From Aurifilum marmelostoma (Eukaryota > Ascomycota > Sordariomycetes > Diaporthales > Cryphonectriaceae): 64,000 bases of DNA. Numbering within the stretch: the stretch's first letter is position 1; each line of letters begins with the position of its first letter. The stretch lies in contig JAMXSV010000005.1 in the NCBI GenBank assembly GCA_027559495.1, positions 558,001 through 622,000 on the forward strand. Reading direction: 5' to 3'. Under the pieces are notes generated by a model. That model made no database searches and had not been told where the DNA came from. It saw nothing but the letters and a program-made list of their open reading frames with translations. A program made the translations under genes and the position numbers. Below are positions 11,950-24,391 of this stretch, one piece after another.

Positions 11950-13221
11950 CTATCCAGACACTTTGACTATGACCTTGCCTTTCGACCTCTTACTTGCAAC
12001 TCGTTCATAAGCCTGTCGAGAAAGTTGAGCCTTGGCACCAGAATAACACCGCAGAGTGTAGGGAGAAGGGATGGATATATATCATACCTCGACCACCTGA
12101 TCCATTGGATACTCCGAGTCCACTGGAAAGTCATGAAAGTCGCCGTCCTCGATCCACTGTAGCGTGTTAGCATCTGAAAGCTGAGGGCTGAAAACCGCAT
12201 GCTTATGAAGAGGCGACCTACCTTGGCAACCTCCTTTGCAGTTGACCCGTCCGGCATCAACGACAGCATCTCAAATCTCCGCGGCGTCCCGCCCAGCGCT
12301 GTGGGCAAGAGCTTGCTCCTCAGGATCGGCCCGTGCCCGATACCGCCCACGATGGTGATGAAAGCCCCGTTCCGGTCGAGATAGCTGCTGCATTTCCGGA
12401 ACAGCTCGTCGCTGCCCACGGTGTCGAGGATGAGCTGGAGAGGCTTCGAGTCGGGCTTGAACTCTTGGGCTAGATATGTAGTCAAGGAGTCGTGAGCCTT
12501 GTAGTCGATGACCTGTGTGGCGTGTTAGTATCAGCATGACCTGGCCTCATCTCTCGCGAGCAGGATGGTAATGCATTTTTGCGAACAGTTACGCTGCTGG
12601 TGTACTCCATCGTACCTCATCTGCCCCGAGCTTTCTGACCATCTCCGCATTCCCGCCAGAACAGACACCATAGACAGTCGCCCCCCTGGCCTTAGCGACC
12701 TGCACAAGAACCGAGCCCACTCCCCCGCTAGCCCCGTTGACGAGAACCCGGTCCCCAGGCTTGACATTACCGCTCTTGATCACGATCTGCGCCGTCTGTC
12801 CCGCAATCCCAAGAGCACCGGCCGCGTCCCTCAGCTGCACCTTGGCGGGCCTCAGGACCACCTTGGTGGCCGGGACCTCGATGTACTCTGCCAGACTGCC
12901 ACGCCCGATGGCGACAGACACGACATTGAGCGCACCGCAGACCTCGGACCCGACCGAGATGCCGAGGGGCTTCGCAGAGGACACGGCCGAGCCTACACGG
13001 ACCACCTTGCCCGCAAAGTCCAGGCCGACGGTCGGGTTGCGTCGGAAGGGGAGCCAGTTGGGCAGGTTGGCCATGAAGTTCAGGTCGGCCGGGTTCAGGG
13101 CTGCATAGTCGACCTTGACGAGGATGTTGCCTGACTTTACGCTGGCCGGGACGGGGTAGTCTGTCTTGAGGGTGAGGGCCTGTCTGGGCTCTCCGTTCCT
13201 GGTGACGATCCATGCTTTCAT
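11950..13221 (-). CDS. MDR-superfamily quinone oxidoreductase-like enzyme
   Basis: Four exons (13221-12616, 12512-12222, 12156-12088, 12012-11950) give 342 residues, all junctions in phase. The N-terminal half is a GroES-like fold (ALNPADLNFMANLP, GLDFAGKVVRVGS) and the C-terminal half a Rossmann fold with VNGASGGVGSVLVQVAKARG. The structural and catalytic zinc cysteines of classical alcohol dehydrogenases are absent, which fits the zinc-free NADPH:quinone reductase / enoyl-reductase-like branch. Such enzymes reduce quinones or activated double bonds in the cytosol, and trans-acting versions serve in polyketide or toxin-like clusters. It is convergent with the monooxygenase (140 bp between stops). 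ATG 13221 is chosen because it opens the GroES domain. Confidence 0.88.
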
Positions 13222-13873
13222 GGTTTTTGGAAGGGGGAGCGGTGGCCTCTGCCATGGTGACGAGGCCCAGGGTGGAAAGGCAGAGTTGGGGGATGAAAAG
13301 AGCTCGCTCGACAGGCTGGCTGTGACTGGGCAATGTTGAGCACTTTTTGGGAACGATCTTGAGACTGAGGTGAAGTTCAGCTGTGGAAAACAAGAGCTGT
13401 GTTGTAAAAAGATGAATCTTTGGGTATGGTTGTCGTGTTTCAAGGAGAGAAGAGAAGAGACCTGAGACAACCTCCTGGATCCGACGAGGGAGACTTCAGT
13501 AGAGCACTTTGAGATTACGTAAGCCTCAATTTATCTACTCTGTATACTTGAAAATATCCTCCATGCAAATATCTTGTGAGTATCGAGTTGAAAGGGATCC
13601 CCCGCGAACTGATGTCCCAATCTTTGGTCAGTTCAAATCAACAGTGACCATTATGATTACCCTAATCATATGAATTCCAAGTTGCATATACACCTTCAAC
13701 CTTTCATCCTATAATCCTGCCTGAGATTTTCCCACTAATAGAGCATAAAAACTCCTCAATGAACGCTGTTGGTAAGGCCTGCGTCGCAAGTCAATCCGGC
13801 TTAAGCCTTTCACATCCATTTCCATCATTATCAAATACCTTCGTAAAACAAAGTGACTTTTGTCTCTTTCCTC
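13222..13873. other. Intergenic region
   Basis: It holds the promoter of the MDR enzyme and the 3' UTR of the regulator gene. It is more A+T-rich than the flanking genes. I see no gene. Confidence 0.5.
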
Positions 13874-16461
13874 TCATCTGAGCCATTCTGGTATGTTCAT
13901 TTCGAACTGGTCGAAATAGTTCATCTGGATCTCAGGAAACAGGTTGCCCAAGGTGTTGTTGGCGTTTTGGTATAGAGGGTCCACCTGGTAAATCATGATG
14001 GTCAGGAAGGATTATCATAGTAGAAATCATTATTATCATCCCAACGAGAGTATAAAAAGAATACAGGGGGGCTTACCTCTGTGGGCGACGGGTGATCGAG
14101 CTGTTGGAGGCGGGAAAGCCAGGGATGGTCTTGAGTCCGCGTCCCACTGGCAGGTATGGGAGACTCACTGTTCCGACGGTCAATACAAGAGAATGGAAAA
14201 GGTAAAGGTGACCAGAAAGAAAAAGAAGAAAAAAAAAAAGGAAAGGGAGTGATAACCTCACCTCCATGTTCCTACCAACCCGCTATTGTGCAGTGTGCTC
14301 TTCATCTCGTGAAGCTATTCATGAACCAGGTGATAGTCAGCGTCTGCATGCCCCGATGAGAAGGAAGACAGGATGTTCCCGCCTTTGAAATCATATCTGT
14401 AATGGTAATCAACTGAACACTCACCAGAAACTGCGCAGGCTTGAAATACAACGACAACCTCTCCACAAACTCGAAAAGAATCTCGCACTGCTCCAGCAGG
14501 TTGCAGCCCTCCTGCAGCTCAACCGGCAGACCAGACGGGCTCCCCACCGCCGACCCCATGAGCTGCACCTTGATAGACGCATAGCACATGGTCGCCAGGC
14601 TCGGGTCGAGGATGCGCACCCCGCCGCCCAGCTCGGACTGCACCATGGCGAGCGTCTTGGCCATGCCGCGGGCGTGGTAGACGCACAGCTCGCGCGTGGA
14701 CTTGATCCAGCCGGGGGGCGCCTGGAGGAACATCTCGTGCGGGCCCGGGGACGGGTGGGCCTGCAGCGCCAGCCTGTACAGCTCGCAGTGCAGCATGTCG
14801 TGCCAGAGGTGCAGCATGACCATGGGGCCCAGGTGTGGCGTGTCGTGGCGGTCAAAGAGGTTCTCGCGGCGCAGCCGCAGGCGGGCAGGAAGGTCGGAGG
14901 ACCAGCGGGAGAGCTTTTGCACGCAGAGCGTGTAGTCTGACGCCGGATCCCACGGAGGAAGGCAGTCGGGTTCTGAGAGGCTCTCTATATATCTAGAGGC
15001 GAGTCAAAATCATTGATCAAAGCTTGAGCAACGTCCCTATGAAATAAAAAAAAAAGAGGGATCCGTAATGGTTGGAAAAGAAAAAGAAAAACACCATGCC
15101 TTACCGTAGTATCACGTAACGGATTCCCACAAGCAGGACATATTGCCCCATAATTCCCACCGCGTCTGAAGTGACCTCTCCAGGGGAGGTCTCATCCCCC
15201 TCGAGAGATGGAACAGGCGTCAGGCAGGGAATATCAAATCTAGACGATGCCGAGGTTAGGCACAAAGGAATATATAATTAATTGTTATGTATGTAATGAC
15301 TTGATGGAGACGACGGCGGGGCTTCATTGTATACATACTCAAAGTTGTAGTCCTCGCACGGCAGCTGAAGTCTGATGCTCTCGGCCGGGCAAAAGGTCAG
15401 CTCGCGCAGCCCCGTCGCCGTTGCCCTGTCTACACAATAACAGGCAAACATGACCCTCCTCATCTGCTCCTTTTCTACCCACCGCAAGTCCTCGTTCTTG
15501 TCCTTGCCCCTGACCCACTTGTTCTCGTCAAAGAGGCGGAGCTTCAGCGCAAATCGGTTGGCGAGGGCGGCCAGGAGAAAGGCTCGGTTGAAATCGCCGC
15601 TGTAGACGGCATGTTTGCAGAGGATGAGGGCTGCCATGGCCTGCTGCAGAGTGATGGTCGACGTCCTCGTCATCAGCTGCTGCATGGCCAGCCTTGCCCA
15701 GCGGCCACCAGCCTGCCTGTTATTACTGACGTTATTATTATTATTATTATGGGTATTATTACTGCTCGCAGGAGACGACGCTCTGGTGGTCGCTGCAGCA
15801 GCAGAGCTGATTACTGGCTGGTCGACGAACTGGGCCGTGATGGCACAGATGGCCAGCAGTAGCGTTTCAGACGCCCGGCCGTCTCGGATCTGGCGCCGAA
15901 GGATCCCACGATGGACAAAGCCATTATTTTGGTACGATGCAACGTGGGTAAAGAACGCATCGATGTATGGATAGACATTCTCGGGCAGCCGATCAGATTC
16001 GGCCGCCTGTGGAGCTGCTAGCGTTCGCAGCAGGTTTGATTCTTCCTGTTGTTGCTGTTGTTGTTGTTGTTGTTGTTGTTGATGCTGCTGCTGCTGCTGG
16101 TGCTGGGCCTGATCCAGGAGGCCCTGAGAAGAAAAGGATCCAGGAATGGACTGTCCAGGCTGATGGATAATGGTAGCAGCAACAGGGCCTAGTGTCTCTA
16201 TGGAGAGAAAAAAGTTTAATTTGTGAGTAAGTGGAACCATGGAAACCCAGTGACTAGTGACGTCGGGAGGAGGGCGAATGGGGCCGGATCTTCTATGATA
16301 AGAGGCAGAAAAGCCTGCCTAGTTTATACGAGGTGAGATGCTTACCGTTGGACAGAATAGGCCCATCGGTCAGCGGAGCCTGTAGCGGAGGAGGACCCTC
16401 GAGGAGGACCACTGAATGGCCTTGTGGTGGATGTGACTGCCTGCTATGATCAACAAGTCCT

Positions 16462-16503
<42 letters not shown>

Positions 16504-17243
16504 AGCACCACCAGTCCCAACTCTTTCTTCTTGCGCTGCTTGGCCTTATCAATACGACTCCTCGCACTGGCCGTGAGCCTCACATCGTTCCCCCTCTTGG
16601 ACTCGGCATACACGCACTCGAGCTGTCTCAGCGCGCACCTGCTACAGCGGGGCAGCGACTGCGAGCACTTGCTACGAGCCTTCCGACATTGTTCACAGGC
16701 TGACTGGCGATGTTGTTGTTGTTGTAGTAGTTGTTGAGGATAAGCAGTAGCATGAGAGGGATCATTAGGGCCTACAAGGGGAGGGACGACAGAGGAGGAA
16801 GACGTGATGGAGGAGGAGGAGGAGGTGGTGGTGGTGGTTGTGGTGGATGGGTTCTCCAGAACAGTGGTGGGCCCGTTCAAGGAGGAGGAGGAGGATTTGT
16901 TGTACGGATGACCGGCAGTGGTAATGTCGATGAAGTCACAGACTAGCGCCCTCTTTTTGCAATTATTACAGCCTCCTGGCGCCTCGTCGCACTTGACTTT
17001 CCTCGCACGACAGGTGAGACAGCCTGTGCGCACCCGCCTGACTTTCTGTTCCGGTGCTGGAGGTGGAGGTGCGGGAGGCTGGAGGGCAAGAGCAGGCTCA
17101 GAAGCAGAGGCTGATAGAGGTCCGCTGCTTGGCGGGCCGCCCGAAGGTGTGTTGCTACTGCTCCCACCAGCAGCCGAGACGGGCGAAAAGGTGGTACTGT
17201 AGCCTTCCGGGTGGGGATTCGACAGTGGATGTCCCGTAGCCAT
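13874..17243 (-). CDS. Transcription factor with two Zn2Cys6 fingers and fungal-specific domain
   Basis: Seven exons (17243-16346, 16197-15339, 15239-15105, 14992-14425, 14314-14262, 14146-14077, 13984-13874) give 897 residues with every junction in phase. The N-terminus carries a canonical Zn2Cys6 finger, GCLTCRARKVKCDE followed by GGCNNCKKRALVC (about residues 72-102), and a second one, ACEQCRKARSKC followed by PRCSRCALRQLEC. Poly-Ser, poly-Thr and poly-Gln linkers follow. The centre is the fungal transcription factor domain (YPYIDAFFTHV; MRRVMFACYCVDRATATGLRE). The C-terminus is LFPEIQMNYFDQFEMN, a tail seen in many such regulators. It is nuclear and probably binds CGG-type half sites. It lies between the MDR enzyme and the esterase, so it could regulate the surrounding oxidative genes. 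The double finger is uncommon. Confidence 0.88.
16047..16105 (-). repeat. (CAA/CAG)n poly-Gln tract 1 in the regulator
   Basis: On the minus strand this is a CAA run with a neighbouring CAG run, read as Gln with a His interruption, between the finger region and the fungal-specific domain. Confidence 0.85.
16465..16502 (-). repeat. (CAG)n poly-Gln tract 2 in the regulator
   Basis: A pure CAG run on the minus strand encodes 12-13 Gln directly after the second zinc finger and its basic segment. Confidence 0.9.
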
Positions 17244-18296
17244 CGTGCCGCGAAGAGGGGGGGGGGGAGGGTGAGCTGGGAAGGGTGGTTCATCGATTGA
17301 GTTCGTCCCTATTATTGTGTGCTTATTTTAGCGAAAGAGAGAAACACTGTTCGTCACGAAGATGGAGAGTGTGTGTGGACAGTCCTCGGTACAGGCTGGG
17401 TGAGCTGGCAGCCGAGACCTTGGGGGCCCCATGAATTGTGGCTTGCTTAAGCGATATGTCCCGGGGGGGGGGGGGGTTGATGCTTTCCCCCTCAGTCGAG
17501 ACCCGAGCAGCAAGTGGGACAAGCAAGGGGCACTATATTCCGGGTCTTGTCTGGACTATCCGAGTCCTCGTAGCCCAGAGAGCTATAACGAATTGTAGAT
17601 GGTCCCGCACAAACCTCTCTCTTCTCCCACGTGTCTACTTTCTTCTTACTTGCAGGACGGATGGCTGTCGCTATTCGATAGGTATCCGGAATGTCTCGCC
17701 TCACAAAGCGTTTCTTCCCAACCAGATCTACAATGGCTCCACTTAGGAAAGGAAAGAAAAGAAAAGAAAAGAATACGTCTGTACAGTTTTGCGGCCCATC
17801 ACGAGATACTGGGGAGCGGAATTGCCAACCTCCTCCCCCTCTTTTCTTTCAGCGGTCCTAGATCTGTTTCGGGATTTAGGTCACACTGTAGTGGAGATGG
17901 ATGTCTCGTTAGTTCTACAACGTGCTGTAGTTTGTGGGGCAGCCTGTGATGTGACTGTATAGTAAGTACTGTATCGACCCAGCAGGCGATGCATCATCAC
18001 TGTGCTACTACCCATTATGTACAGCAATAAAAGTACGACATATGGATCAAAATAAGCGACGTCTTCCGCTGCCTTATTGGAATGGTAGTAACAGACATGG
18101 CCTTGTAATCTACATCATAATACAACAAACATATTCTATACATTGGCCATTAGATATTAATTATCCCAGTCGAAGGAGTGCCTAATATAATCGTGGTGAT
18201 ATACACACACTCATCACTTGCTCGACCCTGGAACCAACGGGGTCCAGCTTCGGTCCAGTGCCTTTCCTTTTTTTTTTCTTGCTTCCTTGGGAAAAT
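17244..18296. promoter_or_regulatory. Divergent promoter region, regulator (-) and esterase (+)
   Basis: About 1.05 kb separates two divergent start codons, so it should hold both promoters. It has a run of 14 G at 17463-17476 and another G-run near 17258-17267, both just upstream of the regulator. A T-run and CTTGCTTCC sit right before the esterase ATG. No gene is seen. Confidence 0.55.
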
Positions 18297-19968
18297 ATGC
18301 CTCTACTCGATCCTGTCTCGATCGAGACGGGCCTTGTTGCAGGCTTCCCATCACAACACAAACCCTCCGTCACCATCTTCCGCGGCGTGCCTTTCGCCGC
18401 CAGCACGGCCGGACAAAACAGGTGGCGTGCTCCTCAGCCTGCAGAGTCCTGGTCAGGCGTGAGGGACTGCACCCAGTTCGGGCCCATCGCACCCCAGCTG
18501 GCCCCTGGGCCTCTGTACTGGACAGAGCCTCACAATGAGCCGCTACAGAGCGAGGACTGTCTGAACCTCAACCTGTGGACCCCTGCACGGCCTGAGGACC
18601 TGGGCCAGGCCAGATATCCCGTCTATGTCTGGATCTACGGAGGCAAGTTCCTGTGGGGCGCCAGCACGGACAACAACTTTGACGGGACGTCGCTTGCTGC
18701 CAAGGGCGTCATCGTTATCACCTTCAACTACCGCCTGGGCATCCTCGGCTGGCTTGCCCATCCTGCCTTATCCGCCGAGTCGGGACACAATGCCTCGGGC
18801 AATTATGGGCTTCTGGACCAGATCGCCTGTCTGAAATGGGTTCAGAGAAACATCAAGGCCTTTGGTGGCGATCCCGGAAGGGTCACCATCGGCGGCCAGT
18901 CGGCGGGCGCGGCCTGTGTCGGACTTCATCTGTACGGCCCGGAGTCCAAGGGCCTCTTCCACGGTGTCATCTCTCAGTCCGGCACCCGTCACCCGCGCGA
19001 TCCTCTGATCTCGTGTCTCGCTCCCTCGTACCGCACAAAGGAACAGGCCGAGTCCGAGGGAGAGATGATCCTCGCCGAGAAGGGCGCAAGAGACATGGCC
19101 GACATGCGAGCCATGAGCCTCGGCACGCTGCTCGAGGGAAACCACCGCGACGACACGACCATGTGGGGGCCACCACCTTTCTACCGTGCCTGCCTCGACG
19201 GCTGGCTGTTCCCTCGCACGTACGAGGAGACACTCGTCCGGGGCACGATGAACGACGTGCCCTTGCTCAACGGGCAGAACGCCGACGAGAGCGGCAACTA
19301 CACCCACCCAGACTTCAACGACCAGGACCTCGACGAGGTGGCTAGGATCAAGTACGGCCCGCTGGCCGAGCGCTGGTTCCAGCTGTACCGTGACGACAAT
19401 AATGGTGGCGACGAGGGCAGCACCACCGCGCTGGACAGGTGGAACACTGCGTGCCGCGACAACTCTCGAGTCGGCCCGCACCTCCACCACGAGCTGTGGG
19501 CCCGGCACGCCAGATCAGACATCTTCATCTACTTCTGGACGCACGCCCCCCCCGCCCCGGAGGTGTTTCATCGTTGGTCCGCCTGGGCCCAAGGCCAAGG
19601 GCTATGTATTTTTCAACGGCCCTCGCACCGGTGCGTACCATGCCGCCGAGATCCCTTATGTCTTTGACTCGCTGTGGACCACTCCCTATGATCCCTATAC
19701 GGACGTGGATCGAGGCGTGGCTGATATGGTGAGCGAGCTCTGGGCCAACTTCATCAAGACTGGGAACCCGAATGCCGTCAAAGAGGAGGGTGGTGGTGAT
19801 GGTGATGGTCTCGGCGGCGCACCAAAGCTTGTGCGGTGGCCCAGTGCTGCGGAGGATCCTGACCATGTGATGGAGTTGGGCAAGGAGATGAAACTGATCC
19901 CCAATGCAAAGAACAAGGAACGGGAGAGGTTCTGGAGGGACTACTTTGCGATACAGAAGGTGTGGTGA
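18297..19968 (+). CDS. Type-B carboxylesterase/lipase, frameshifted near the 3' end
   Basis: A single-exon gene of the alpha/beta-hydrolase carboxylesterase family. Visible are FRGVPFA near the start, SEDCLNLNLWTP, the oxyanion region YVWIYGGKF, and the nucleophile elbow GGQSAGA with Ser202. The catalytic His segment GAYHAAEIPYVF lies in another frame: a run of eight C at 19546-19553 breaks the frame after FWTHAPP, and seven C would restore one frame into VGPPGPKAKGYVFFN and the catalytic His. ATG 18297 (MPLLDPVSIETG) fits the family start; an earlier in-frame ATG at 18258 lies in a T-rich leader. It hydrolyses esters, substrate unknown; I see no convincing signal peptide from 18297. It is divergent from the regulator gene. 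Confidence 0.82.
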
Positions 19969-20070
19969 AAGGGAGGGGTATGACTGGCTCCTCGCAGGTA
20001 GAGATTCCAAAATTGTCGAAGGGGAGTCCTTAGAAATGGGATTACTCTTTTACTTCTCACCACCCAATTG
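19969..20070. other. Esterase 3' flank and left target-site copy
   Basis: This is normal-composition 3' flank of the esterase. Its last five bases (20066-20070, AATTG) are the left copy of the target-site duplication of the Copia-type element. Confidence 0.85.
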
Positions 20071-20288
20071 TGTTGATGAATAAGGCACAATCTTCACAAT
20101 CGTCACGATCGTCGCCCTCTCTAAATGACGAGAGCATCAGAAGGCGTTTGATGCACACAGACTAAGGGATTTATTCCTTAACTAATTAAGGCCTTTTTAC
20201 AATTATTTAAAAATAAATAAATCTTCTCTTTAACCTCTAAATAGCCTAAATAAATAGAATTAAGCTTTATAATTACTCTTTTATAATA
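20071..20288 (+). repeat. Left LTR of the Copia-type element
   Basis: This is 218 bp and aligns end to end with 40086-40303. Differences are almost all C/T or G/A. The outer (left) half is nearly unmutated while the inner half is A+T-rich. Confidence 0.92.
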
Positions 20289-20740
20289 TATTATTAGTAT
20301 AATTATAATTTCTAGCTCTAGCAGTTTAGAATCTATTTATATTGCATTTTCTATTGCCTATTTAAGCTTAGCGCTTAATATATCTTTTCTATATTTATAA
20401 ATACTAAAATTCCTTTTTATTATTCTTATTATTAAAGCTATACTTTATATTCTTTATATTTAATTAATAAGAGGCTATTAATACTAGAAATATATATTTA
20501 GAATGCAAATATAGCGCATTTATAAACTTAAAAGCTTTAATTTAATAGCCTTTTAAAGAAAGCTAAGCATAGCTAAAGGAAATAGCTTAGCTAAGTATAT
20601 TAACTACTTATAAAAAACTCTTTTATTTATTAACTATTATATTTAATATTAAGAATAAAAAGAAAAGCTCTTTAGCCTTAAAGTAACTTAGTAAGGAAGA
20701 TTATTTCTATTAAAGCAACTAGCTTTTATAAGAGCCTGCT
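20289..20740 (+). other. Copia internal fragment 1 (5' end)
   Basis: A+T-rich internal sequence of the Copia element between its left LTR and Gypsy element A. It should contain the primer-binding site and the start of gag, but RIP has made it unreadable. Its last five bases, CTGCT, are the target duplication of element A. Confidence 0.6.
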
Positions 20741-21201
20741 TGTAATGAGCACTGCTGTAACTAGGGTATACAATAAGTACATAAAGGGTTTATATTAGGC
20801 AAGAACGAGATTAAAGTAAAATCCAAAGAATACAGAAACAATCTTCAAAGTCTTCTATAGTATATTACTAGCAGTAAAGCTATTACTTATATTAGAGGTA
20901 ATACTTAGATTAATAACTAAAGAGCTATATACTAAATCTATCTAATAGTAATAAATATATCCTTATATATCTAGTCTTTAAATGTGGCTAACTTAGATAG
21001 CAATATATCCGAACTATCTAAATATCTCTAGATAGCATATATCTAAAGCTATTTATTCTAGTTAGTCCTTATCCTAACCCTAACCCTGGGTTATATAATC
21101 CTAGCGTAGCTCTATAGATAAGTATTAAACTTTTTCTATACTAAGGGTTTTATTCTAGATAGCCTTAGTATGCTATATTATAATAATTGCAGGTTATAAT
21201 A
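20741..21201 (-). repeat. LTR of Gypsy element A, 3' LTR in coding sense
   Basis: 461 bp; one of four copies in the window. It contains the telomere-like CCTAACCCTAACCC at about 21073-21086. Confidence 0.92.
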
Positions 21202-22978
21202 TTATTTTCTTTCTATTGATTATTATCCTAAATAATCTTCTATAAGTTTCTTATATATTATTCTATTACTAGATTATGCTTTCCTAATTTGTTATATTAA
21301 ATAGAGTTAATAAATCTCAATTTTTAAGTTCTTATACTAAGAAAATAAAATAGAAGGATTCCCTTCTTTCAATTATTCTTTAAAATGCTATTATTATGCC
21401 TTCTTATTCTTTTTGCAAGAATTATAGCATTTCGTCTTATTAAGTTTCTCCCAATAATTCTTCCTATTGCTTAGAATATATTCGCCTTAGACATTCTTAA
21501 TATAATATCTAGGGCCTTAGCGCCTTAGAGATTTGATAGATTAGAGTTTAATATTAATATCTAAAGAAGCAGTTAGAGAATGCTAAGGGCTAGCTTTGCA
21601 ATGCTGCTATAGAGGTTAAGCATCTGCAGAAATAAAAGCATATATAGTTTAAGAAGATAATATATGCAGTTTATTATAGCCTTAATAGTATAAAGGCATT
21701 AGAATATATAGAAGCTAAGGAAGAGCATTATTGCGCTTCTGAAATAGTCTAAAAGGTAGTTTCTAAAGAATCTGCTGCTTTTACTAAGGTTCCTAATTTT
21801 AAGGGATTTAATTAGAATTCTATAGATATAGAAAATGCTATAGTAGACTAATTGGGTTTTCTAGCTAAGGAGTCGCTTGCTGCAGCCTCTAGTTCTTATT
21901 CTAGAGTAGAGAGATTTACTAAAGAGGCTTCCTAAATCTTAGCTCTATTAGTTGCTATCTTAGGCTTTGAATTAATTAGTATATTCCTAACTATTTATAT
22001 TCCTTAACTAGTATAATATTCTATCTAGTATTTTCTTTTAGCTAATAGCATATCCTATTAACTAATAGGGTATTAATTAGTAGATTATATTTCTAGTTAT
22101 ATTTCTGCCTAATTAGTTTAATTTCTAGTATACTAGTAATTTATTTACCTAGTTTAGATCTTAACTGCTTATCTTTATAACTAGTTTATCTAATAGTCTT
22201 AAAGTGCTTATTATATATAAGCTAAGTTTCCTTTAAGTTCCTATATATTTTTGCTTGCTAGATAGCTTTTCTATTTAATATAATATTCTAGATTATACTA
22301 AAAATCTCTATATCTTAGAATCTTTCCTACTTTATATTCTAGCTTATTATCTTTAGCTTTAATATTATTATCTATAAATATTTCTTATATTGCTAGTTCT
22401 AAGAGTAAAATATAAAATACTGGGTATATTCTTATTCCTGCTAGCAATATAAGCTTATAGTTAACTAAAGAGATTTTTCTTAAGATTTTAAAAGATCTAA
22501 TTTTTTTATAATTAAGTTTATTATTTAGTCAGATAATCCTTATATTTTTTCATTTTAAGTAGACTTTATCTCTCTCTTATAAGATTAGTCCCTTAATTCT
22601 CTTAAAATTAGCATATTTAGTTATTTATTCTTATATAAACTAAAGTTCTTATTAAATATTTTCCTAAATCTTCTTAATATGCTATATTTATTTTTCCGCT
22701 GCTTCTACATTTGCTCCTAGCAATGCTTTGTAGTATGCTATCGGATTATATCTATAAAGTATATAGAATAGTAAGGTCTTTATTATGCTTATATTTGCGC
22801 TATTATATGCAAATTGCGCTAATAGTAATAGTTTAACCTAGTTATTCTATTTCTAATTAATATAGTGCCTAAGGTATTATTTAATAATTTAGTTTATTTA
22901 TTTTATTTGCCTATCTATTTATAAATAATAAGCTATTAATATTTTATAGTATACTCTAAGTTGCTTTATAAGTAATAT

Positions 22979-23164
22979 CTAGAAATATAATATAAATTTT
23001 CTATCTCTATCTAAGATAATCTCTTCTAGCATGCTATAATTAGCAATAATTATTCTAAGGAATATATATATAAGTTCTTCTGCTATACTGCTTTTCTTAT
23101 AAAAAAGAAAGTAAGCATACTTGCTTAATCTATAAACTACTACTAAAATGCTATTATATTGCAT
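22979..23164 (-). pseudogene. Gypsy A integrase core remnant
   Basis: A 61-codon open stretch reads SILVVVYRLSKYAYF, matching the Gypsy integrase catalytic core pattern S-I-L-V-V-V-D-R-L-S-K-Y-A-H-F with D and H changed to Y. Both changes fit single RIP-type or neighbouring base changes. It is non-functional. Confidence 0.85.
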
Positions 23165-24379
23165 CTTAGTTAAAAGTTCTTATAAGATAAATAGCTTAGT
23201 AATAAAGTCTAGGCTAATTAATTGCTAAATAGTTATAGATACTAATAAGGGTTATAGCAGTCTATAAGGCTTATATCTTTCTGCCTTATTTTTCTTGCAA
23301 CTATTGCATTTCTAAATAATTTCCTTAATTTATATTCTAAGGCCTAGTAAATTCTAATATTGCTTAATTTATTCATAGGTAGCCCTAACTCCTTAGTGCC
23401 TATATGCTAGTACGCTATATATATCCCTAATATATTCTTCTTATTCCTATAAAGTTATTTCTTTTAGTTTCTTGCCCTAGTATGCAATCCTAAGTATTAA
23501 GTTAATTTCTTATTTCTATATAAGATTCCCTTTCTTATTCTAATTAAAGAGTATCTATTCCTTAATTCCTAATGCTAGTATATAATCCAATTATTAACTA
23601 AGAGCATCTGCTCTAGTATTTTCTTTTCTTTAAATATAGCTAATTTTAATATTAAATTATAAAAGGAATTCTACCTATTATACTTATTATTTATTTAAAA
23701 CCTTAGTTATTATAAATAATGTAAGGTTCTTATAATTAGTAAGTACTTTAATTGGGTATTTTGCTCTAATAAGATAGTATTGCTATTTCTGGAATGCATA
23801 TATTATAGCTATAAGTTCCTTATTTAGGGTTTTATATTATAGTTCTAGACTATTTAGCTTCTTTAAGAAGTTAGTAATAAAGTATAATTTATTTTAATTA
23901 TTTTATTAAATAAGTTCTCTGCTAAGTATATAGTTTAATGCATTAATTGCTACTTCAAATTCTTAGCTAAAGTTAGCTTCTCTTAAAATAGGTTCTTATA
24001 TAACTTATTCCTTAATAGCATTAAAGGCTTGCTGCTCTTTTCCTATTTAGTAGAAAAATTTATCTTTTTTTATAAGCTTTATTATAGATTATATAATCTT
24101 TAAGTATTATTAAATAAATTATTAGTAAAAGTTAGCATATTTAAGAAATGCTTTAATATCTATAATGCTCTTAGGTATTAGCTAATTCCTAATTGCTTCT
24201 ATTTTATCCTTTTGCATATATATACATCTAGATTTAATTATATATCTAAGATAATTAACCTTCTAAATATAAAAGTAGCTCTTTTTTAGTTTAATAAAGA
24301 GTTTAGCATCTTAGAGAGTTTATAGCACTTTTTGTATATACTATCTATAAGTTGCTAAATTCGAGGAGTAAATAAGGAT

Positions 24380-24391
24380 ATTATTAAGATA
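24380..24391 (-). pseudogene. Gypsy A reverse transcriptase catalytic box, mutated
   Basis: The minus strand encodes Y-L-N-N within A-Y-L-N-N-I-L-I-Y-S. The family box is Y-L-D-D; both catalytic aspartates have become asparagines by G-to-A change of GAC/GAT codons. Confidence 0.8.

Noticed and set aside
21073..21086. An internal telomere or chromosome-fusion scar
   Set aside because: The motif is only two to two-and-a-half units and recurs at the same place in every LTR copy, so it belongs to the element.
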